From VYFG01 sp965221795 (GTDB taxonomy: Bacteria; Pseudomonadota; Gammaproteobacteria; Arenicellales; Poriferihabitantaceae), in the NCBI GenBank assembly GCA_965221795.1, contig OZ244914.1, positions 186,001-250,000 on the forward strand: a stretch of DNA of 64,000 nucleotides. Direction: 5' to 3'. Below, piece after piece: positions 20,094 through 29,809 of the stretch; within the stretch, counting starts at the first letter, position 1; every line of letters begins with the position of its first letter. The position numbers and the translations under genes were made by a program. The notes under the pieces are model-generated. The model saw only the letters and a list, made by a program, of their open reading frames with translations. It ran no database searches and was not told the origin of the DNA.

Positions 20094-20167
20094 TGCCGTC
20101 TACAATGCCGGAAGGTCGAGATTGTCACCGTTTCGGACCCGAGTGGGTGCTTCGGAATCCGGATTTC

Positions 20168-20210
20168 CCCTGTCTGTCCATGAGGTCATAGCCTTCATGG
20201 ACAGACAGGG
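20168..20210. repeat. Perfect 16-bp inverted repeat with 11-base loop
   Basis: CCCTGTCTGTCCATGA (20168-20183) and TCATGGACAGACAGGG (20195-20210) are exact complements around GGTCATAGCCT. There is no T run, so a transcription terminator is not obvious. It directly precedes the shared 26-base sequence at 20214. Confidence 0.8.
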
Positions 20211-20213
20211 CAT

Positions 20214-20239
20214 TGTTGCGCTTCGGAGTGGAACTGGGG
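20214..20239 (+). repeat. 26-base sequence shared with 53033-53058
   Basis: Begins TGTTGCGCTTCGGAGTGG and matches 53033-53058 at 24 of 26 positions. Lying about 120 bases after the IS30 transposase remnant, it may be that element's right terminal repeat; this is inference. Confidence 0.6.
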
Positions 20240-20393
20240 CCCCAAAACCCCATCGGAGCATCGGGAAGACAGCACTTTCCTTCGACTCATCGCGGCATGG
20301 CGAAAAATCCGGAAGGATTCGATTGGCCGACAATCGTGGATGGACAGTCACATCGCTTATGGATCATTCGGTTCTCTGGCAAGCCCAGGATGC

Positions 20394-21848
20394 CTATACA
20401 ATGCCGCCAATGCAGAGATACTTCATTTCCAGGTACTCCTCAATGCCATGACGGGACCCTTCCCGTCCGATACCAGACTGCTTCACCCCGCCGAATGGGG
20501 CGACCTCATTGGAAATGATGCCGGTATTGATCCCGACCATTCCATATTCCAGGGCTTCTGAAACCCGCCAGGTGCGAGCCAGATCCCGGCTGTAGAAATA
20601 CGCCGCCAACCCGAATTCGGTATCGTTGGCCTGCCGCACCACATCGGCCTCATCAGAAAACCGGAACAACGGGGCCAATGGACCAAACGTCTCCTCTCGG
20701 GCAACTTTCATCTCCGAGGTTACATTCGTCAGAATCGTGGGTTCAAAGAAGGTACCTCCCAATGCATGGCGTTTCCCACCCAATTTGACTTCCGCCCCCC
20801 GGGAAATCGCATCCGCAATGTGCTCCTCGACTTTTCGTACTGCATCAAGGTCGATCAGAGGTCCCTGGACGACTCCGTCAACCGTCCCATCCCCAACCTG
20901 CATCTCCGCAACCGCCTTCGCGAGTTTGGTCGTGAACTCTTCATGCACCCCCTCCTGCACATAGATCCGGTTACTGCAGACACAGGTCTGCCCGGCATTG
21001 CGATATTTGGACAAGACTGCTCCTTCCACAGCCGCATTCACATCCGCATCATCAAATACAATAAATGGGGCATTGCCACCGAGTTCCAGAGAAACCTTGA
21101 TGATCGACTCCGAGCATTTTTTCATCAACAGGCGTCCCACTTCGGTTGAACCGGTGAAACTGAGATGACGAACATGGGGATTCGAGGTCATTTCCTCGCC
21201 AATCACTCCAGACCGGCCGGTCACCACATTGAAGACTCCTGGCGGTATGCCAGCCTGCGCAGCCAGTTCACAAAGTGCCAGGGCCGACAAGGGGGTCTGA
21301 GTGGCCGGTTTGACGACGACCGTACATCCCGCCGCGAGGGCAGGACCGACTTTTCGTGTGATCATGGCCGACGGAAAATTCCACGGCGTGATCGCGACAC
21401 AAACCCCCACGGCCTGGCGCAATACCACAATCCGCTTGTCGGTCTGATGCTGGGGAATTGTCTCACCATTGATCCGTTTGGCTTCTTCGGCAAACCATTC
21501 CAGAAACGAGGCCGCATAGGCAATTTCTCCCCGTGACTCCACCAGTGGCTTGCCTTGCTCACAAGTCATTAACTGGGCCAGATCTTCCTGGTGTTCTATC
21601 ATGAGTTCGAACCAGTGCCGTAGTCGGGCAGCACGCTCCTTGGCGAGCAACCCGCTCCATGCCCCCAACGCATCCCGGGCACCGGCAATCGCTGCTCTGA
21701 CTTCCATCATTCCCATTTGTGGCACCTGGGCGATAATTTCCCCATTGGCTGGATTTGCCACCGGGACCTTCTCACCGCTGTGGGCATCTTGCCAGACCCC
21801 GTTGACATAGCACTGCTGGCGAAAAAGCGAAGATCGTTTCAATTGCAT
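20394..21848 (-). CDS. gabD: Succinate-semialdehyde dehydrogenase (GabD-type aldehyde dehydrogenase)
   Basis: Oxidises succinate semialdehyde to succinate with NAD(P)+, closing the GABA shunt; cytosolic tetramer. 484 residues, the family length. Seen are the cofactor region TPWNFPSAMITRKVGPALAA (about 150-169), FTGSTEVGR, the catalytic Glu in LELGGNAPFIVFDDAD and the catalytic Cys in GQTCVCSNRIYVQ (Cys near 288). The second Cys two residues later is the redox-sensitive position of GabD enzymes. No gabT is nearby. Other aldehyde substrates of this family remain possible. Confidence 0.9.
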   Translation of the reverse strand: MQLKRSSLFRQQCYVNGVWQDAHSGEKVPVANPANGEIIAQVPQMGMMEVRAAIAGARDALGAWSGLLAKERAARLRHWFELMIEHQEDLAQLMTCEQGKPLVESRGEIAYAASFLEWFAEEAKRINGETIPQHQTDKRIVVLRQAVGVCVAITPWNFPSAMITRKVGPALAAGCTVVVKPATQTPLSALALCELAAQAGIPPGVFNVVTGRSGVIGEEMTSNPHVRHLSFTGSTEVGRLLMKKCSESIIKVSLELGGNAPFIVFDDADVNAAVEGAVLSKYRNAGQTCVCSNRIYVQEGVHEEFTTKLAKAVAEMQVGDGTVDGVVQGPLIDLDAVRKVEEHIADAISRGAEVKLGGKRHALGGTFFEPTILTNVTSEMKVAREETFGPLAPLFRFSDEADVVRQANDTEFGLAAYFYSRDLARTWRVSEALEYGMVGINTGIISNEVAPFGGVKQSGIGREGSRHGIEEYLEMKYLCIGGIV

Positions 21849-21885
21849 GATGAACTCGGATTTCGGTCAAAGGTTACGCAAAAGT

Positions 21886-21908
21886 ACACCCGTCATTGGA
21901 ACGGGTGT
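21886..21908 (-). terminator. Terminator overlapping the purA stop
   Basis: On the minus strand ACACCCGT and ACGGGTGT form an 8-bp stem over seven bases, followed by ACTTTTG. The stop codon of purA sits in the loop, so the terminator begins inside the gene. The T run is short. Confidence 0.5.
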
Positions 21909-23188
21909 CGAAGGATGATGGTGTGGTCGCGTTCAGCACCGGTCGACACAATGTCAATGGGCAACCCGCTCAGGGTCGACATTCGATCAAGGTACGCCCT
22001 GGCATGTACGGGTAGCTCCCCGTACTCCCGCATTCCGGCCGTGCTCTCTTGCCAACCGGGCAATACTTCGTAAATCGGCTGACAGCGAGCCATCGCATCT
22101 GCTCCGTAAGGCGGAAGTTCCACTTCCCGGTCATCCACGGCGTATCGGGTGCAGATTTTGATCGTTTCCAGTCCATCCATGACATCCAGCTTGGTGACGC
22201 ATAGCGCACTCACACCGCACACCTGCACCGCCCGACGAATAGCCACCATATCCAGCCACCCGCAACGCCGGGGCCGTCCCGTAGTCGCACCGAATTCATG
22301 CCCCCGCTCCCCAAGGCGCTGGGCGATCTCATCCCGTAGTTCGGTCGGGAATGGCCCGGAGCCAACCCGAGTTGTGTAGGCTTTGACGATTCCCAGAATA
22401 TGATCCAGTTCCAAAGGCCCCACCCCACTGCCGACGGCGGCCGCTGCGGCTGTCGTATTGGACGAAGTCACATAGGGATAAGTCCCATGATCAATATCCA
22501 GCAGCATACCTTGGGCCCCCTCAAACATCACCGACCGGCCTTCCCGGCGCAAATGATACAGGCGAGTGGACACATCGCCAATCAGGTGAACTATCCGTTC
22601 CGCCTGGCCCATCACCTGGTCCAGGATCTTTGTGAAATCCAGTCTTTTTGCCTGAAAGAAATGTTCCAGCATAAAATTGTGATAGTCCATGACCTGATGC
22701 AGTTTCTCTGCAAACCGTTCCTCTGGCTGCCACAAATCAGCCAGCCGGAGTCCACGCCGGGCTACCTTGTCTTCATAGCAAGGACCGATACCCCGTCCCG
22801 TAGTCCCAATGGCCAGATGGCCCCGGGCAGCTTCCCTGGCCACATCAAGAGCCAGATGATGGGGCAGGATCATGGGACAGGCCGGACTGATCATGAGTCG
22901 GTCTCGGATAGAGATCCCCATCTCCTCAAGATTTTCCATTTCCTGCAACAATTGGCCGATCTCGACGACCACACCATTGCCGATCAGGCATTCGACATCG
23001 ATTCGCATCGCGCCCGATGGCACCAGATGCAACACAGTCTTTCGCCCCTCCACCACCAGCGTATGGCCGGCATTGTGCCCACCCTGGAAACGCACCACCG
23101 CATCGGCCCGTTCGGTCAGCAAGTCGACGATTTTTCCCTTACCCTCATCCCCCCACTGGGTACCGAGTAACACCACACTTCTGGACAT
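21893..23188 (-). CDS. purA: Adenylosuccinate synthetase
   Basis: Joins IMP and aspartate with GTP, the first committed step to AMP. From the Met at 23188 the product is 431 residues, the usual length, beginning MSRSVVLLGTQWGDEGKGKI with the GDEGKGK phosphate loop. Also visible are GHNAGHT, the IMP-binding TTGRGIGP region and KLDVMDGLETIKIC. The open frame runs 47 codons further upstream into DUF2065 sequence; that is a shadow. It follows hflK, hflC and the DUF2065 gene, the order known from E. coli. Confidence 0.97.
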   Translation of the reverse strand: MSRSVVLLGTQWGDEGKGKIVDLLTERADAVVRFQGGHNAGHTLVVEGRKTVLHLVPSGAMRIDVECLIGNGVVVEIGQLLQEMENLEEMGISIRDRLMISPACPMILPHHLALDVAREAARGHLAIGTTGRGIGPCYEDKVARRGLRLADLWQPEERFAEKLHQVMDYHNFMLEHFFQAKRLDFTKILDQVMGQAERIVHLIGDVSTRLYHLRREGRSVMFEGAQGMLLDIDHGTYPYVTSSNTTAAAAAVGSGVGPLELDHILGIVKAYTTRVGSGPFPTELRDEIAQRLGERGHEFGATTGRPRRCGWLDMVAIRRAVQVCGVSALCVTKLDVMDGLETIKICTRYAVDDREVELPPYGADAMARCQPIYEVLPGWQESTAGMREYGELPVHARAYLDRMSTLSGLPIDIVSTGAERDHTIILRHPFQ

Positions 23189-23213
23189 GTCAAATCGGCA
23201 ACAGGATGCAGGT

Positions 23214-23405
23214 TCAGGAACGGACAAGGTAGAGCAGGGCCACCCCGGCCAACATACTGCCAAGACCCATGTACCGCAACTGACGTTCCGGCAAGCGGGC
23301 CAGCAACCCCATGGTCCTGGAAAAGCCACGGGGATGGAGAAACGGCAGGACCCCTTCCAGCACCAGATAGAGCGAAAAAGCGGCCAGGAGATCAGTCCAA
23401 TTCAT
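23214..23405 (-). CDS. DUF2065 small membrane protein (YjeT-like)
   Basis: 63 residues with two hydrophobic helices (DLLAAFSLYLVLEGVLPFL and LGSMLAGVALLYLV) separated by the conserved HPRGFSRTMG and RLPERQLRYMG. This is the small DUF2065 protein habitually found between hflC and purA in gammaproteobacteria. Function unknown; location next to the HflKC complex suggests an inner-membrane role. Confidence 0.9.
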   Translation of the reverse strand: MNWTDLLAAFSLYLVLEGVLPFLHPRGFSRTMGLLARLPERQLRYMGLGSMLAGVALLYLVRS

Positions 23406-23508
23406 GGCATCCGGCCATCAGGGCTGACCCTTCAAACCCTGGCAAAAACCGGGAGCATGCGCAAGCCACGCGCACCGCCAGACTGCAAAGGAACGGATCG
23501 ACCGCCGT

Positions 23509-24414
23509 TCAACCGCCTGCAGGTGGCAAGGAGACTCTCATATCCGGTTGGGCGCTGGATTGCTTGAAATAGCGAAAAAATTCGGAACTCGGGTCAATTA
23601 CCATCAAATCATCTTTGCCACTGAACGTTCGCGAATAGGCATTCAGGCTGCGATACAGATTATAGAAGTCACGGTCCCGGTTGAATGTGCCAGCGTAGGT
23701 AGCCGTCGCGATGGCATCCCCTTCCCCGCGGACTTGTTCTGCATCCCGGCGGGCATTCGCGAGCAGGATTTCGCGCTGGCGGTCCGCATCGGCTCGAATC
23801 TTCTCGGCTTGTTCCTCACCCTGTGCGCGCAGCTCCTTGGCCACACGCTGACGTTCCGCTTGCATGCGGGCATAGACCCCCTCACTGATCGCCGGGTCCA
23901 GGTCCACCCGTTTGAGACGCACATCAATAACTTCCACACCAAACTGTTTCGCTTCTTCGACCATCGTCTGGCGGACCGCTTCCATAATGACGGCACGGTC
24001 GCCGGAAATGACTTCCTGCAGGGTTCGTCTACCGAATTCCTGGCGCAGACTGTCATTTACCCGTTGCGCCAGACGCGAGCGGGCATTGCTGATACGCCCT
24101 TGCAGACGTGTAAAATATTCATGGACATCATCAATACGCCACTTCACAATGGAATCCACTACCAAGGTTTTTTTCTCCACGGTCAGGTAGCTTTCCGGAT
24201 CCGAATCCATGGTTTGCACCCGCGCATCAAAGTAACGGACATTATTGATGAAAGGCATTTTCCAGTTCAGGCCGGGCTGGATATCAGAATCGACAATTTC
24301 ACCAAACTTGAACTTGATGGCCCGTTCCCGTTCGTCAACATAATAAAAGACCGAAAGGAAGGTGGCAACAACCAGCGCCAGCAGCACCAGGAATAATATG
24401 TTTCGTGCGCTCAT
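23509..24414 (-). CDS. hflC: HflC, SPFH-domain modulator of FtsH protease
   Basis: With HflK forms a large periplasm-facing cage around the FtsH protease and limits its proteolysis of membrane proteins. 301 residues: one N-terminal membrane anchor (ILFLVLLALVVATFLSVFYY, 6-25) followed by the SPFH/band-7 domain (YVDERERAIKFKFGEIVDSD) and a long helical, Gln/Glu/Arg-rich stretch (about 190-245). Starts three bases after the hflK stop. Confidence 0.96.
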   Translation of the reverse strand: MSARNILFLVLLALVVATFLSVFYYVDERERAIKFKFGEIVDSDIQPGLNWKMPFINNVRYFDARVQTMDSDPESYLTVEKKTLVVDSIVKWRIDDVHEYFTRLQGRISNARSRLAQRVNDSLRQEFGRRTLQEVISGDRAVIMEAVRQTMVEEAKQFGVEVIDVRLKRVDLDPAISEGVYARMQAERQRVAKELRAQGEEQAEKIRADADRQREILLANARRDAEQVRGEGDAIATATYAGTFNRDRDFYNLYRSLNAYSRTFSGKDDLMVIDPSSEFFRYFKQSSAQPDMRVSLPPAGG

Positions 24415-24417
24415 GGT

Positions 24418-25698
24418 TTAGTTCCTGCCGATTCTCTCAGTGTTACGGGAGGTGGTTCGAAGATCCTGGTTAAAAGTCGAAGTGCTGTCGAGACTGTCGG
24501 TGGTGGCCAGTTCTTCACTGGCATCCAGGGTCATCTGGGTCGTATTGCGCCGGTTGATTATCTGGTCCAACGGCAAGTACATCAGGCTATTGCCGCCAGC
24601 AGGCTGATCAATGATAATCTTGCTGGAACGGGACAGCACACCTTCCATGGTTTCCAGGTAGAGCCGGTCCCGGGTAATTTCGGGTGCTTTCTGGTATTCA
24701 TCCAGAACCTGTTCGAAGCGGGATGCCTCCCCTTCAGCCCGGGCGATCACGGTGGCCTTGTAAGCTTGCGCTTCTTCGGTAATCCGCGCGGCCGCCCCCC
24801 GGGCGCGGGGAATGACATCATTGGCATAAGCTTCGGCGAGATTCTTCAGACGCTGCTCATCCTCACGGGCTTTCACGGCATCATCAAACGCATCCTTGAC
24901 CTGCGCGGGGGGTTGAGCATCCTGCATCTCCACAGCACGAATATTGATCCCCGAATCATAGCGGTCAAGAATACTCTGCACCAGCACCTTGGTCTCCGCA
25001 GCCAGTTCCGCCCGACCTTCGGTAATGGCGAAATCCATGGTATTACGGCCGACAATCTCCCGAACCGCGCTTTCGGTTGCTCCCCGAACCACGCTTTCAG
25101 CCACGTCGGCTGGATTGTATTCACTGACATTGAACAGCAGGTCACGGGGGTCCTTGATGTCGTACTGTACGGCGAACTGGACATCAATGATGTTTTCATC
25201 CTGCGTCAGCATCAGGGCTTCAATGGGAACCAGCTGCTTGCCACGGGCCGATTCGCGATACCCGACAAAGACCGTATTGAGCTTGTCCGTATTGATGATC
25301 TCCACCTGCTCAATGGGGCCCGGCCAGTGCCATCTCAGCCCGGCCCCCTTGGTCTCGCTGTAGGCACCAAATCGAAGCTCAACGGCTTGCTCACCTTGCT
25401 GCACGGTATAAAAACCGCTGAACCCCCAAATTCCCAAGCCGACCACAATGAGGATAGTAATCATGGTGGAACTGATGCCCGAGCCTCTGCCAGACCCCAT
25501 ACCTTTACCTTTCCGGCCTCCCCCCGATGCTCCCCCGCCTCGCGAACCGAACAATTCTTCGATGCGGCGCTTGGCATTCTGCAGCACTTCATCAATATCG
25601 GGAGGGGCATCGCTGCTACCGCGACGGCCGCCACCACTGCTATTGCGACCCCAAGGGTCACGGTCGTCCCCGTTGGATCCGGGTTGATTCCAGGGCAT
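24418..25698 (-). CDS. hflK: HflK, SPFH-domain modulator of FtsH protease
   Basis: Partner of HflC. From the Met at 25698 the product is 426 residues beginning MPWNQPGSNGDDRDPWG, followed by the Gly/Arg-rich cytoplasmic stretch typical of HflK (about 10-80), one membrane helix (ITILIVVGLGIWGFSGFY, about 80-97) and the SPFH domain. Upstream residues in the same frame (from 25767) look unrelated. hflX and hfq, often upstream, are absent; ntrC is the upstream neighbour instead. Confidence 0.95.
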   Translation of the reverse strand: MPWNQPGSNGDDRDPWGRNSSGGGRRGSSDAPPDIDEVLQNAKRRIEELFGSRGGGASGGGRKGKGMGSGRGSGISSTMITILIVVGLGIWGFSGFYTVQQGEQAVELRFGAYSETKGAGLRWHWPGPIEQVEIINTDKLNTVFVGYRESARGKQLVPIEALMLTQDENIIDVQFAVQYDIKDPRDLLFNVSEYNPADVAESVVRGATESAVREIVGRNTMDFAITEGRAELAAETKVLVQSILDRYDSGINIRAVEMQDAQPPAQVKDAFDDAVKAREDEQRLKNLAEAYANDVIPRARGAAARITEEAQAYKATVIARAEGEASRFEQVLDEYQKAPEITRDRLYLETMEGVLSRSSKIIIDQPAGGNSLMYLPLDQIINRRNTTQMTLDASEELATTDSLDSTSTFNQDLRTTSRNTERIGRN

Positions 25699-25779
25699 AA
25701 GGTTAACTGACGCGAGAAAGAATGCTGAGATTGTAACGCAAATGGGGGCCGTCATGACCTGCTTCAAGCATAATCGGGC

Positions 25780-27186
25780 TTAAAATTGTTCCGGGTCCAA
25801 TTGCAATTCCTGAACCTTTCGGGCCAGCGTGTTCCGTCCCCAACCCAGCAAGGCCGCTGCCTTTTGCCGATGCCCTCGACTGTGGGCCAGCGCGGCATCA
25901 ATCAGAATCGCTTCAAATTCCGCCTGCAGCCGTTTGGCGACTTGCATTTCCCCTCCGTGCAACCGGTGCCGGATCACTCTGGACAAGGCTACCGCCCAAT
26001 CCTCTTGCTCCGCACGGCCGGACCGCATGCCCGCCGGCAGGTCCTCCAGTTGAATTACCTGTCCAGGGGCCAGCACCGTCAGGCGCCGGATGACGTTTTC
26101 CAGTTCCCGCACATTACCGGGCCAGGAGTATTGCATCATCACCGCCAATACTTCGGCGGCGCAGCTTTTGACTTCCAGTTTGAGTTCCGCCGCCGCCTGC
26201 CGCAGAAAATAATCGACCAGCAAGGGAATATCCCGGTACCGGTCCCGCAGTGCCGGGGTATGCACCGCGATGGTATTTAGGCGATGAAACAGGTCATTAC
26301 GGAAGCCTCCCGTGGACACCAGGGACTCAAGGTCCTGATTGGTGGCAGCGATGATTCGGACATCCACATGAATTTCCGTGCGCCCCCCCACCCGGTAGAA
26401 TCGTCCTTCCGACAGCACTCGCAGCAGGCGGGTTTGCAGACCTGCATGCATATCTCCGATCTCATCCAGAAACAGGGTGCCGCCGTTGGCCTGCTCAAAA
26501 CGACCGATGTGACGGGTATGGGCCCCGGTAAACGCACCCTTTTCATGCCCGAACAGTTCAGATTCGAGCAATTCGGAGGGAATTGCTGCCGTATTGATGG
26601 CCACCATCGGCTGTCCGCTTCTCGGGCTATTACGATGGATGGCATCCGCTACCAGTTCCTTGCCGGTACCGGATTCGCCGCGGATCAGCACGTTCATGTC
26701 CGAGGTCGCCAGCCGACCAATAATCCGGAATACTTCCTGCATGGCTGCACTGTCGCCGATCATCATCCGGTCCTGCCGAACCTCTCTGGAAATCATCTCC
26801 GAAGGAGTGCCCTGATGACAGGCCCGATCCACCAGAGAAAGCATTTCGCGAATATCAAAAGGCTTGGTCAGATATTCGAAAGCCCCATGACGGTATGCAT
26901 CGACGGCACTATCCAGGTCGCCATAGGCGGTCATGATGATGACCGGAACATTCGCCTCTCCCGCCAGCCGGTCGACAACCTCAAATCCACTCATCCCATC
27001 CATCCGGATATCCGAGAGCACGACATTGGGCTTGTTTTCCGGCTCCTGGTCCAAAACCGAGAGCATGGATTCGGCACTGGGGAACCGGTCGACTCGATAT
27101 CCCTCCTTGCCGAGGGCCTTCTCCAGCACCCAAAGAATGGAGGCATCATCGTCTACCACCCAGACATGTCCCTTGTCGGCATTCAT
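25780..27186 (-). CDS. ntrC: Nitrogen regulator NtrC (sigma-54 activator)
   Basis: Response regulator that, when phosphorylated by NtrB, binds enhancers and drives sigma-54 promoters of nitrogen genes such as glnA. 468 residues: receiver domain with phospho-acceptor Asp in VVLSDIRMDG (about 57), AAA+ domain with Walker A GESGTGKE (about 167), GAFTGAHTRHIG loop for sigma-54 contact and LFLDEIGDM, then a C-terminal Fis-type helix-turn-helix (KAAALLGWGRNTLARKVQEL). The start overlaps the ntrB stop by four bases. Confidence 0.97.
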   Translation of the reverse strand: MNADKGHVWVVDDDASILWVLEKALGKEGYRVDRFPSAESMLSVLDQEPENKPNVVLSDIRMDGMSGFEVVDRLAGEANVPVIIMTAYGDLDSAVDAYRHGAFEYLTKPFDIREMLSLVDRACHQGTPSEMISREVRQDRMMIGDSAAMQEVFRIIGRLATSDMNVLIRGESGTGKELVADAIHRNSPRSGQPMVAINTAAIPSELLESELFGHEKGAFTGAHTRHIGRFEQANGGTLFLDEIGDMHAGLQTRLLRVLSEGRFYRVGGRTEIHVDVRIIAATNQDLESLVSTGGFRNDLFHRLNTIAVHTPALRDRYRDIPLLVDYFLRQAAAELKLEVKSCAAEVLAVMMQYSWPGNVRELENVIRRLTVLAPGQVIQLEDLPAGMRSGRAEQEDWAVALSRVIRHRLHGGEMQVAKRLQAEFEAILIDAALAHSRGHRQKAAALLGWGRNTLARKVQELQLDPEQF

Positions 27187-28250
27187 CCGGACGGCAATTC
27201 TTGGACGGTGGGAAGGAACATCCGGAAAATCGTTTTCCCGGGATGGCTGGCAAAATCCATAAAGCCCCCAAGTTGGGTGATGATTTCCGCGGTAATGGGC
27301 AATCCCAGACCGGTTCCATCCGTCTTGTTGGTGACCATGGGATCGAAAATGCCGGATTCGATATCGGGGTCGATACCCGGGCCGTTGTCCTCAATTTCCA
27401 GCCGGACAACCTGTTTGCGGCAGTCCGGAAGCATCAGGCAATCGATTCGGGTACGAATCCAAATCCGTTTTTCCCCGGATTGGGGCTGCAGGGCTTCCGC
27501 CGCATTGCACATGACATTCAGCAAGGCCTGGACCAGCAAATCCCGATTGCCCCTCACCTCGGGCAGGCTGGGATCGTAATCCTGCAGCAACCGAAAGGTA
27601 TCTCCCACATCGGCCTGCAGCAGTTGTCGTACATGCTCGGTCACCTGGTGAATATTGATCCATTCATCCAGATTGGCCCGGGTACGGGCCTGCATCCGGT
27701 TTACCAGTGCTGTCAACCGATCGGTCTCACGGAGAATAATCTGTGTATATTCGGCAAACCGCTCACTGCCTGTCTCTTCTGCAAGCAGTTGCGCGGCCCC
27801 GCGGACCCCTCCCAACGGATTGCGGATTTCATGTGCCATGCCACGAATCACCGCTTGATTGGCCTGTTGCCGCTCCAGAAAACCGCCATCCCATATGGGT
27901 TTTCCCGCCGGCCTGATTTCGTTCATTTCCATCAACAGTCTCCCGTCAGCCGAATCGTCTACCCAACTGACCCTACACTCGATGGACTTTCGAATCGGGG
28001 ATGAAAACAGCAGCAGTTGACAGTTGCGCAATCGAACCAGCCGGCTGCCGGCGAGTACGCGCTGACAAGACTCCAGCAATGGTTCTCCCTCCCGAATGAG
28101 GCTGGGAAAGGGCTGTCCCACCGCACGCCGCAGACTGGTATGGAACAGTGTCTCGGCCGATTCATTCAGGTACATCACGACCAGTTCCCGGTCCAGCAAC
28201 GCAATGCCTGTCGATTGCTGCTGCAGGATCTGGAATGCGTCAGGAAGCAT
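27183..28250 (-). CDS. ntrB: Nitrogen sensor kinase NtrB
   Basis: Cytosolic histidine kinase/phosphatase that is controlled by PII and phosphorylates NtrC. 355 residues: N-terminal PAS domain (about 10-115), phospho-acceptor His in GMAHEIRNPLGGVRGAAQLL (about 136-155), and ATPase motifs NAAEAL, DNGPGID and GTGLGLPI. The length and lack of membrane helices match NtrB. Cotranscribed with ntrC (four-base overlap); glnA lies just upstream. The PII protein gene glnB is about 18 kb away in the same window. Confidence 0.96.
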   Translation of the reverse strand: MLPDAFQILQQQSTGIALLDRELVVMYLNESAETLFHTSLRRAVGQPFPSLIREGEPLLESCQRVLAGSRLVRLRNCQLLLFSSPIRKSIECRVSWVDDSADGRLLMEMNEIRPAGKPIWDGGFLERQQANQAVIRGMAHEIRNPLGGVRGAAQLLAEETGSERFAEYTQIILRETDRLTALVNRMQARTRANLDEWINIHQVTEHVRQLLQADVGDTFRLLQDYDPSLPEVRGNRDLLVQALLNVMCNAAEALQPQSGEKRIWIRTRIDCLMLPDCRKQVVRLEIEDNGPGIDPDIESGIFDPMVTNKTDGTGLGLPITAEIITQLGGFMDFASHPGKTIFRMFLPTVQELPSG

Positions 28251-28284
28251 GAAAAGACAATGACTACCCCGCCGGAGAATGGGA

Positions 28285-28318
28285 AACCCACCTCCGCTGC
28301 TTGCGGCAGAGGTGGGTT
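28285..28318 (-). terminator. Hairpin between glnA and ntrB
   Basis: AACCCACCTC (28285-28294) and GAGGTGGGTT (28309-28318) form a perfect 10-bp stem. It lies right after the glnA stop, where an attenuating terminator commonly limits read-through into ntrBC. The following T run is short (TTTCCC). Confidence 0.55.
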
Positions 28319-28330
28319 GGGATGGACGAG

Positions 28331-29737
28331 TCAGACGCTGTAGTACATATCAAATTCTACGGGATGAGTAGCCATTCGCAGGCGAGTCACTTCCTCCATC
28401 TTCAGGTCGATATACGACTGGATAAAGTCATTGCTGAACACATCTCCGGCCAACAGAAAATCCCGGTCCTGGTCCAGTGCCTCCAGGGCGATATCCAGGC
28501 TGTGGGCAACTGTGGGAATGTCTTTTTCCTCTTCCGGTGCCAGATCATAGAGATCCTTGTCACCGGGGTCTCCTGGGTGAATCTTGTTGAGGATTCCGTC
28601 CAGGCCGGCCATCAGCATGGCACTGAACGCCAGATACGGATTGGCCGTGGAATCCGGGAAGCGGATTTCAATGCGCCGTCCCTTGGGATTAGCCACATAC
28701 GGAATACGGCAAGACGCAGAGCGGTTGCGGGCCGAATAGGCCAGCAGTACCGGTGCTTCAAATCCCGGAACCAAGCGCTTGTAGCTGTTGGTGCTGGCAT
28801 TGGTAAAGGCGTTAAGCGCACGGGCATGCTTGAAGATGCCTCCAATGTAGTACAAGGCGGTTTCACTCAGCCCTCCATACTGGTCACCCACGAACATATT
28901 CTCCCCATTCCGGGTAATCGACTGGTGCACATGCATGCCACTGCCGTTGTCCCCCACAATGGGTTTGGGCATGAAAGTTGCCGTCAGACCATGCTCATGC
29001 GCCACATTGTGAACTACATACTTATAAATCTGCACCTCATCCGCTTTTTGGACCAAGGTGTTGAACCGGGCACCGATTTCCCCTTGGCCGGCCGTACCGA
29101 CCTCATGATGATGCACTTCGACATCCAGGCCCATTTTCATCATGGTGAGGCACATTTGTGAACGGACATCGGCTTGACTGTCCACTGGAGGGACCGGGAA
29201 ATATCCCCCCTTGATCCCGGGACGATGGCCAGTATTGCCATCTTCATAAATCTTGCTGGAGTTCCAGGCCGCCTCAGTGGAATCAATTTCATAGAACGCG
29301 CCACCCAACTCATTTTCCCAATGCACCGAATCGAACAGGAAAAATTCATTTTCCGGGCCAAAATATGCAGTATCGCCGACTCCAGTCGAAACCAGAAAAT
29401 TTTCCGCCCGCTTGGCAATGGAACGCGGGTCCCGGTCATACCCCTGCATATCGGTCGGGTCCACAATATCGCAACGGATATTGACGGTACTGACCTGGGC
29501 AAACGGATCCAGAACTGCAGTATCGGGATCCGGCATCAGAATCATGTCCGACTCGTTAATGCCTTTCCACCCGGCGATGGAGGAACCATCGAACATCTTG
29601 CCGTCCTCGAACAGGTCCTCATCCACGACCGTAGACGGAATGGTGACATGCTGTTCCTTGCCCTTGGTGTCCGTAAAGCGGAGATCGACAAATTGAGCCT
29701 CGCTCTCCTGCAATAACTTCATTACTTCTGCAGACAT
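28331..29737 (-). CDS. glnA: Glutamine synthetase type I
   Basis: Makes glutamine from glutamate, ammonia and ATP; cytosolic dodecamer and the main ammonia-assimilating enzyme. From the Met at 29737 the product is 468 residues (MSAEVMKLLQESEAQFVDLR). Visible motifs are MFDGSSIAGWKGINESDM, the ATP site NGSGMHVHQS and the glutamate loop. The Tyr of NLYDLPPEE-type motifs, here DLYDLAPEE near 397, is the adenylylation site of the beta-class enzyme, so control by GlnE is likely. A sigma-54 promoter and an NtrC-like site precede it. Confidence 0.98.
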   Translation of the reverse strand: MSAEVMKLLQESEAQFVDLRFTDTKGKEQHVTIPSTVVDEDLFEDGKMFDGSSIAGWKGINESDMILMPDPDTAVLDPFAQVSTVNIRCDIVDPTDMQGYDRDPRSIAKRAENFLVSTGVGDTAYFGPENEFFLFDSVHWENELGGAFYEIDSTEAAWNSSKIYEDGNTGHRPGIKGGYFPVPPVDSQADVRSQMCLTMMKMGLDVEVHHHEVGTAGQGEIGARFNTLVQKADEVQIYKYVVHNVAHEHGLTATFMPKPIVGDNGSGMHVHQSITRNGENMFVGDQYGGLSETALYYIGGIFKHARALNAFTNASTNSYKRLVPGFEAPVLLAYSARNRSASCRIPYVANPKGRRIEIRFPDSTANPYLAFSAMLMAGLDGILNKIHPGDPGDKDLYDLAPEEEKDIPTVAHSLDIALEALDQDRDFLLAGDVFSNDFIQSYIDLKMEEVTRLRMATHPVEFDMYYSV

Positions 29738-29809
29738 TATGAATACAACCTCGATTTGGATTTCAGTGAATTGATGTGTAGAGCCATATTCCGGCCTCTC
29801 CATCCATCA

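Larger units (their letters stand above)
19787..20393. other. Gap with IS30 remnant and two repeat structures
   Basis: About 600 bases between the autotransporter stop and gabD. No intact gene. It contains the IS30 tail at 19941-20093, the long inverted repeat at 20168-20210 and the shared 26-base sequence at 20214-20239. Confidence 0.6.
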
